DNA from: an uncultured Luteitalea sp.
GTDB lineage: Bacteria > Acidobacteriota > Vicinamibacteria > Vicinamibacterales > Vicinamibacteraceae
DNA: 64,000 nucleotides
Assembly (NCBI GenBank): GCA_934541105.1
Contig: CAKTDA010000002.1
Span: 372,001 to 436,000, forward strand
Reading direction: 5' to 3'
The notes under the pieces are model-generated. The model was not told where the DNA came from, ran no database searches, and saw only the letters and a list, made by a program, of their open reading frames with translations. The stretch's first letter is position 1. Each line of letters begins with the position of its first letter. The translations under genes and the position numbers were made by a program. Positions 60,117 to 64,000 of the stretch are shown one piece after another.

Positions 60117-62027
60117 TCAGCCGCGCGAGGCGTCGATGAGGTGCCGGATCCGGGCCACGAGATCGGCTGGCGTGAACGGCTTGCGCAGCAGGTGCGCGGC
60201 GTCCACCGGCTGCTGGAGCAGCGACTCCGAATAGCCCGTCACGAGCAGCACCGGCAGCCCGGGCCGGCGACGCGCGACCTCCGTGGCGAGGTCGTCACCG
60301 CTTCGCCCCGGCATGACGACGTCGGACACGACGACAGCGAGGCCCGGCGAGTCGAGGTAGCGGAGCGCGCCGTCCACGTCGCGTGCCTCGAGCACGGTGT
60401 AGCCATACTCACGGAGCGCGCGGGCCGCCAGCTCGCGCACGAGCCCATCGTCCTCGACGAGCAGGACCGTCTCGCTGCCTCGCTGCGCACCTGGCGCCGT
60501 CGGTCCACCGGCCTTCTCGGCGGGCGGTGCGGCACCGAGCGGCAGGCGCACGATGAACGTCGCCCCGGCACCCGGCGCACTCCTGCAGGTGATCTCGCCG
60601 CCCGTCTGCGTGACGATGCCATACACCGTCGAGAGGCCGAGGCCGGTGCCCGCATCGCCCTTTGTCGTGTAGAACGGCTCGAAGATCCGCGACCGCACGT
60701 CCTCGGCCATGCCGACGCCCGTGTCCTGCACGGTCAGTTCCACCAGCGTGCGTGGCGGCGCGTCCGTCGGTGCCGTCGCGTGCGACTGCTGCACGAGCTG
60801 CGTGGCGACGCGCAGCGATCCGCCGCCCGGCATGGCATCCCGCGCGTTGACGACGAGGTTCAGCAGCACCTGCTCCATCTGTCCGACGTCGGCCACGACC
60901 CATGTGGGGTCGTCGGTGAGCTCGGTGCGCAACTGCACGTCCTCGCCGATGATGCGGCGGAGCATGCGGTTCAGGCCGCGCACGAGGCCGTTGAGATCGA
61001 GCGTCTCGACCTGCAGCACCTGGCGGCGGCTGAACGCGAGGAGCTGGCGCGTGAGTTGGCTGGCGCGCCGCGCCGCGTTGTCGATCTCGTCGAGTTCAAC
61101 GCCGCGCCGCTGGCGGACGCGCAACAGCTCGCAGTAGCCGAGGATCACGGTCAGCAGGTTGTTGAAGTCGTGGGCGACGCCGCCGGCAAGCCTGCCGATG
61201 CCTTCGAGCTTCTGCGACTGGAGCAACTGCGCCTGCAACTGGTCGTGCTCCGACCGGTCGCGGATGATGACCGTCGTCAGCTTGTCGCCATCGTCGGCCG
61301 TCGAGATCGAGGCCTCGATGGGGAACGACTCTCCGGACGCGCGGCGTGCGCGCAGCTTGCCGAGCGCCGGCCTGCCGCCTTCGAGGTCGCCGGCCACGCG
61401 CGTCGCGATGAGCGAACGGTCGGCGCCCCTGGACTCGACAGGGATGAAGCGCGCGATGTCCGATCCGATCGCGTCGTCGGCGGCGACGCCGAACATCTGC
61501 TCGGCGGCCGGATTGAAGTACACGATGCGGTGATCGGTCCCGACGCTGACGATGGCGTCCATGGCGGCGCCGAGGATGCCGGCAAGCCGCGCCTCGCTCG
61601 CCCGCAGCCGCTCGGTCATGCCGACGATCTCGCTCATGTCCACCGAGAGCGACAGCACGCCGGACGGACGCCCCGTCCCATCGCGACGCGGCGTCACGGT
61701 GGTCTCGAACCAGCGCTGTTCGCCGTTGACCGGCAGGCACACGCGCGCCCGCAGCGACGAGCCTTCCTCGATGGCTCGCTGCTTCATGCGGGTGAGCTGC
61801 GCGAGCGCGTCGCCGCTGAAGACGTCGGACTCGTGACGGCCGATGACGTGGGGTCCGACTGGCGAGGGCGTCGTCTGTTCGCCCGCGGCCGTGTATCGCA
61901 GGTTCAGGTCCTGCTCCGCGATCGAGATGCGGGCAACCCGCAGCAGTTCGGCCCACGCGTCGACCTGATCGTTCGTGCCGGATCTCGCCGAAGCAGCTGA
62001 AGTACGACTGGACTGGTTGTCTTGCAT
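60117..62027 (-). CDS. Soluble hybrid histidine kinase (PAS-PAS-HisKA-HATPase-REC)
   Basis: 636 residues without membrane segments. Two PAS-like regions (about 20-135 and 140-260: AAMDAIVSVGTDHRIVYFNPAAEQMFG), H-box RLAGGVAHDFNNLLTVILGYCELL, N-box NLVVNARDAMPGGG, G-boxes DTGVGM and GTGLGLSTVYG. C-terminal receiver with VEDDG and VVSDVVMPGRSGDDL (phospho-Asp). The NtrB/CckA-like build suggests an intracellular phosphorelay; no output protein is adjacent. Confidence 0.92.
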   Translation of the reverse strand: MQDNQSSRTSAASARSGTNDQVDAWAELLRVARISIAEQDLNLRYTAAGEQTTPSPVGPHVIGRHESDVFSGDALAQLTRMKQRAIEEGSSLRARVCLPVNGEQRWFETTVTPRRDGTGRPSGVLSLSVDMSEIVGMTERLRASEARLAGILGAAMDAIVSVGTDHRIVYFNPAAEQMFGVAADDAIGSDIARFIPVESRGADRSLIATRVAGDLEGGRPALGKLRARRASGESFPIEASISTADDGDKLTTVIIRDRSEHDQLQAQLLQSQKLEGIGRLAGGVAHDFNNLLTVILGYCELLRVRQRRGVELDEIDNAARRASQLTRQLLAFSRRQVLQVETLDLNGLVRGLNRMLRRIIGEDVQLRTELTDDPTWVVADVGQMEQVLLNLVVNARDAMPGGGSLRVATQLVQQSHATAPTDAPPRTLVELTVQDTGVGMAEDVRSRIFEPFYTTKGDAGTGLGLSTVYGIVTQTGGEITCRSAPGAGATFIVRLPLGAAPPAEKAGGPTAPGAQRGSETVLLVEDDGLVRELAARALREYGYTVLEARDVDGALRYLDSPGLAVVVSDVVMPGRSGDDLATEVARRRPGLPVLLVTGYSESLLQQPVDAAHLLRKPFTPADLVARIRHLIDASRG

Positions 62028-62042
62028 TGGCCAGGTGGTCGG

Positions 62043-63425
62043 TCAGCGCATCTCCACGACACGCTCGAGCCGGTATCGACGCGGCGTCGCGGTCTCGCGC
62101 AGCAGCCACACGCGCGCCGCGCCGCCCACGACTATTCTTGGCGCCTTCGCGTCGGCATTGCCAGCAGGCAGCGTCACGTCCTGTCCCACGGTCGCGTTCG
62201 AGTAGGCGGGGGAGACGAACAGCCCGGTTGCATCGATCTCCTCGAGCGCGCCGTAGACGCGCAGGTCGCCGAGATCCTGGATGCTGCCCTGCCAGCGGAG
62301 GGTGCGTCCCTTCGGCCCCTGCCGCACCACGCGGCTGCCCGCGAGCCCGACATCACCAATGAACGGATCCACACCCGTGCCCGGGATGACGGTGCCGCCG
62401 CGGACGATCGTGTGGAAGAGCCGGCTGCCGTTCTCGGGCAGGCGCTCGTAGACCGTCGGATCGGCGTCGGCAACGCGGCCGCTCGCAAGCGCATCGAGCG
62501 CCGTGACGATTGCCACGAAGTTCAACTGCACCAGCGTGCGATCGGGGTCGGGACCCGGCCAGGGCCCCGTCTCGATCAACACGACGCCCGTGCCCCACTT
62601 CGTGATGTTGTCGCCGAAGGCCCGCACCTCGAACTCGTCGTCGTAGCGGCCGATGCGGCCGGCTGCAAACGGCTGCAGCGCGTCCACGATGACGCTCGAT
62701 GCGCGCTTGGTGAGCTGGCGGCGCGCGTCCTCGGACCGCGCTTCGTCGTATGCGACAGCGAGCAGCGAGATGACGGCCGGCTGCGGCGGCGTGCCGACCG
62801 ACGTCCGCCAGTTCTGGTTGTGGAGGTTGAAGCCGATGATCGGCTCGACCTTGTCTCGCAGGGCCTTCAGGATGCGTCCCTCCGGCGTCTGCAGCAGCAA
62901 CGCGTCGCGATTGATGTCGACACCCTGGGCGTTGCGCCGCGTGAAGCGTTCGGCACCGTCGGGGTTGAGCATCGGCACCATGTGGAGCGTGAGGGTGTCG
63001 AGCATGCGGACGACGACCGGATCGGTCCGGTGGTTCAGCAGCCACTGCGACATGTCGAGCAGGGCCGACGTCGCGGTCGGCTCGTCACCGTGCATCTGCG
63101 ACCACAGCAGGACGGGCTTGCTGCCGCGGCCGACAGTCAGGTGATGGATGGCGCGGCCCTCGACCGAGCGGCCGAGCACCTCGTCCCGGAACATCCCGGC
63201 GCCGTCGCGAACGAGGCGCGCAAGCTGTGCCTCGAGGATCTCGTGCGTGACGAGCGGTGGCGGAGGAAGCGCAATCCGCTCGGCTGTCCACGTGGCGGCG
63301 AGTTCCCGGGGGGCCGGGGCGCGGAGGTCCTGCGACGCGGTGGCGCACGACGCCACCACGAGCGTGAACAGGACGGCAGCGCCCGCGCGCAACGAGGCGG
63401 CGGGTCGGAGGGCGAGACGTGACAT
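62043..63425 (-). CDS. M14 zinc carboxypeptidase-like lipoprotein
   Basis: 460 residues from ATG 63425. Lipobox LVVASC (signal AGAAVLFTLVVASC). Zinc motif LWSQMHGDEPTATSAL (HxxE), then MVPMLNPDGAERFTRRNAQGVDINRD (Asn-Arg substrate clamp) and GFNLHNQNW (third ligand His). Catalytic Glu candidate in VVLIETGPW. The C-terminal ~150 residues are an unassigned beta domain. Periplasmic peptide or peptidoglycan trimming is plausible. Confidence 0.87.
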   Translation of the reverse strand: MSRLALRPAASLRAGAAVLFTLVVASCATASQDLRAPAPRELAATWTAERIALPPPPLVTHEILEAQLARLVRDGAGMFRDEVLGRSVEGRAIHHLTVGRGSKPVLLWSQMHGDEPTATSALLDMSQWLLNHRTDPVVVRMLDTLTLHMVPMLNPDGAERFTRRNAQGVDINRDALLLQTPEGRILKALRDKVEPIIGFNLHNQNWRTSVGTPPQPAVISLLAVAYDEARSEDARRQLTKRASSVIVDALQPFAAGRIGRYDDEFEVRAFGDNITKWGTGVVLIETGPWPGPDPDRTLVQLNFVAIVTALDALASGRVADADPTVYERLPENGSRLFHTIVRGGTVIPGTGVDPFIGDVGLAGSRVVRQGPKGRTLRWQGSIQDLGDLRVYGALEEIDATGLFVSPAYSNATVGQDVTLPAGNADAKAPRIVVGGAARVWLLRETATPRRYRLERVVEMR

Positions 63426-63453
63426 TCGGTGTGGGGGTGGACGGGCGGTCCCG

Positions 63454-64000
63454 TCAGTAGGTGCCGGAGAGCTCCGGCTTGCGGTCGACGAAGCGGCGGC
63501 GGCCGGCACGCGGCTTCTGGATCTCGAAGGCGTCGAACAACTGGCCCGTGACCGTACGGGCCTCGAACCGCAGCGACTGCGGCGACACCGTGATCACCTG
63601 GTACAGCTGGACGTTGGCCGCGGTGCGCGTCGCCCAGGCGCGGTCCTTGCCGACCTCTTCCATCGAAGGCCCACTCACCGAGACGACATACACCGTGCCC
63701 TCGTCGTCGCGGCGGGCGGTGCCGGCGGCTGCGATGTTCTCGCCGCGGCCGTAGGCGTGATCGTGGCCCTGCAGCACGAGGTCCACGTCGTGCTTGTCGA
63801 ACAGCGGCTTGAGCGCGGTGCGCAGCGACGCATTGTCTCGATCGACGCCGAGCGAGAACACGGGATGGTGCAGGACGACGATCGTCCAGCGGTTCTTGTT
63901 GCCTTCGAGGCGGGACGCGAGCCAGGCGGCCTGATCGGCAATCCGCGCGTCCTCCACCGAGTTGAGGACGATCACGCGAGCGCCCTGATAGTCGAAGGAA
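63454..64000 (-). CDS. Metallophosphoesterase (calcineurin-like), 3' part only
   Basis: The frame stays open to the window edge (at least 181 residues), so the N-terminal metal motifs are outside. Visible ligands: VVLHHPVFSLG and LQGHDHAYGRGE (GHxH). The arrangement matches purple-acid-phosphatase/alkaline-phosphatase D-type calcineurin phosphoesterases. A C-terminal basic tail (KPRAGRRRFVDRKPEL) follows. It lies 28 bp upstream of the carboxypeptidase gene on the same strand. Confidence 0.82.
   Translation of the reverse strand, partial: SFDYQGARVIVLNSVEDARIADQAAWLASRLEGNKNRWTIVVLHHPVFSLGVDRDNASLRTALKPLFDKHDVDLVLQGHDHAYGRGENIAAAGTARRDDEGTVYVVSVSGPSMEEVGKDRAWATRTAANVQLYQVITVSPQSLRFEARTVTGQLFDAFEIQKPRAGRRRFVDRKPELSGTY

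Overview
The window is a gene-dense, high-GC chromosomal segment from a Gram-negative soil-type bacterium. Most likely it belongs to Acidobacteriota, class Vicinamibacteria (Luteitalea-like). This is an inference from the very high GC, the hpnCDE squalene/hopanoid genes, the MacB-type permeases, an XrtA/PEP-CTERM-type FemAB protein, and many signal-transduction genes. I see no rRNA, tRNA, CRISPR array or transposase.

Layout. 1-3,660: the end of a SpoIIE-type phosphatase gene, then a nucleotide-sugar dehydrogenase and FemAB-type acyltransferase pair (cell-envelope polysaccharide). 3,826-5,370: a small membrane protein, an ECF sigma factor and a zinc-binding anti-sigma protein. 5,447-12,000: a CocE-like hydrolase, an M20 peptidase, a rhodanese, a wHTH regulator, a FAH-family enzyme and an MBL hydrolase. 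12,150-15,485: VOC protein, acyl-CoA thioesterase, ThyX, peptide deformylase, class I aldolase. 15,563-18,660: hpnE-hpnD-hpnC. 18,681-21,492: short MutY, TMEM175-like channel, Nudix hydrolase, YgfZ. 21,515-28,748: alpha/beta hydrolase, a MacA-like adaptor with two FtsX-type permeases, PntA subunit 1 and an FHA protein.

28,750-32,873 is a visibly lower-GC island of damaged and mobile-looking conflict genes: a frameshifted SH3 gene, a wHTH/nucleotidyltransferase pair, a DUF4258-type toxin-like module, an Imm53 immunity gene, an RHS-core stub and a toxin-remnant/immunity-like pair. 32,874-41,939 returns to housekeeping: MBL hydrolase, threonine dehydratase, SDR, a catalytically eroded MDH-like protein, two CNNM/CorC-type proteins, LipB, 2-oxoacid dehydrogenase E2 and E3.

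The most interesting block is 42,111-48,650. It holds an NtrC-class response regulator, then a near-consensus sigma-54 promoter, then a radical SAM/SPASM maturase, a 35-residue single-Cys peptide with a strong RBS, a family-5 peptide-binding lipoprotein with no ABC permeases, and a membrane histidine kinase whose start overlaps it. A strong terminator closes the block. I read it as a self-contained modified-peptide synthesis and sensing circuit.

48,726-64,000 holds HU, QueF and an Smr protein, then a two-gene SNF2 helicase/Eco57I-type methyltransferase system (probable phage defence or restriction-like). These are followed by DUF1634/TSUP transporter genes, ketopantoate reductase, a Tat-exported amine oxidase, a PfkB kinase, a hybrid histidine kinase, an M14 carboxypeptidase lipoprotein and the 3' part of a metallophosphoesterase.

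Two genome-wide habits show in the non-coding DNA. First, short tandem repeats with a 7-bp period but unrelated sequences sit in many small intergenic gaps. Second, at least nine genes have a TANNNT -10 box only 6-8 nt before the start codon and no Shine-Dalgarno, which suggests leaderless mRNAs.
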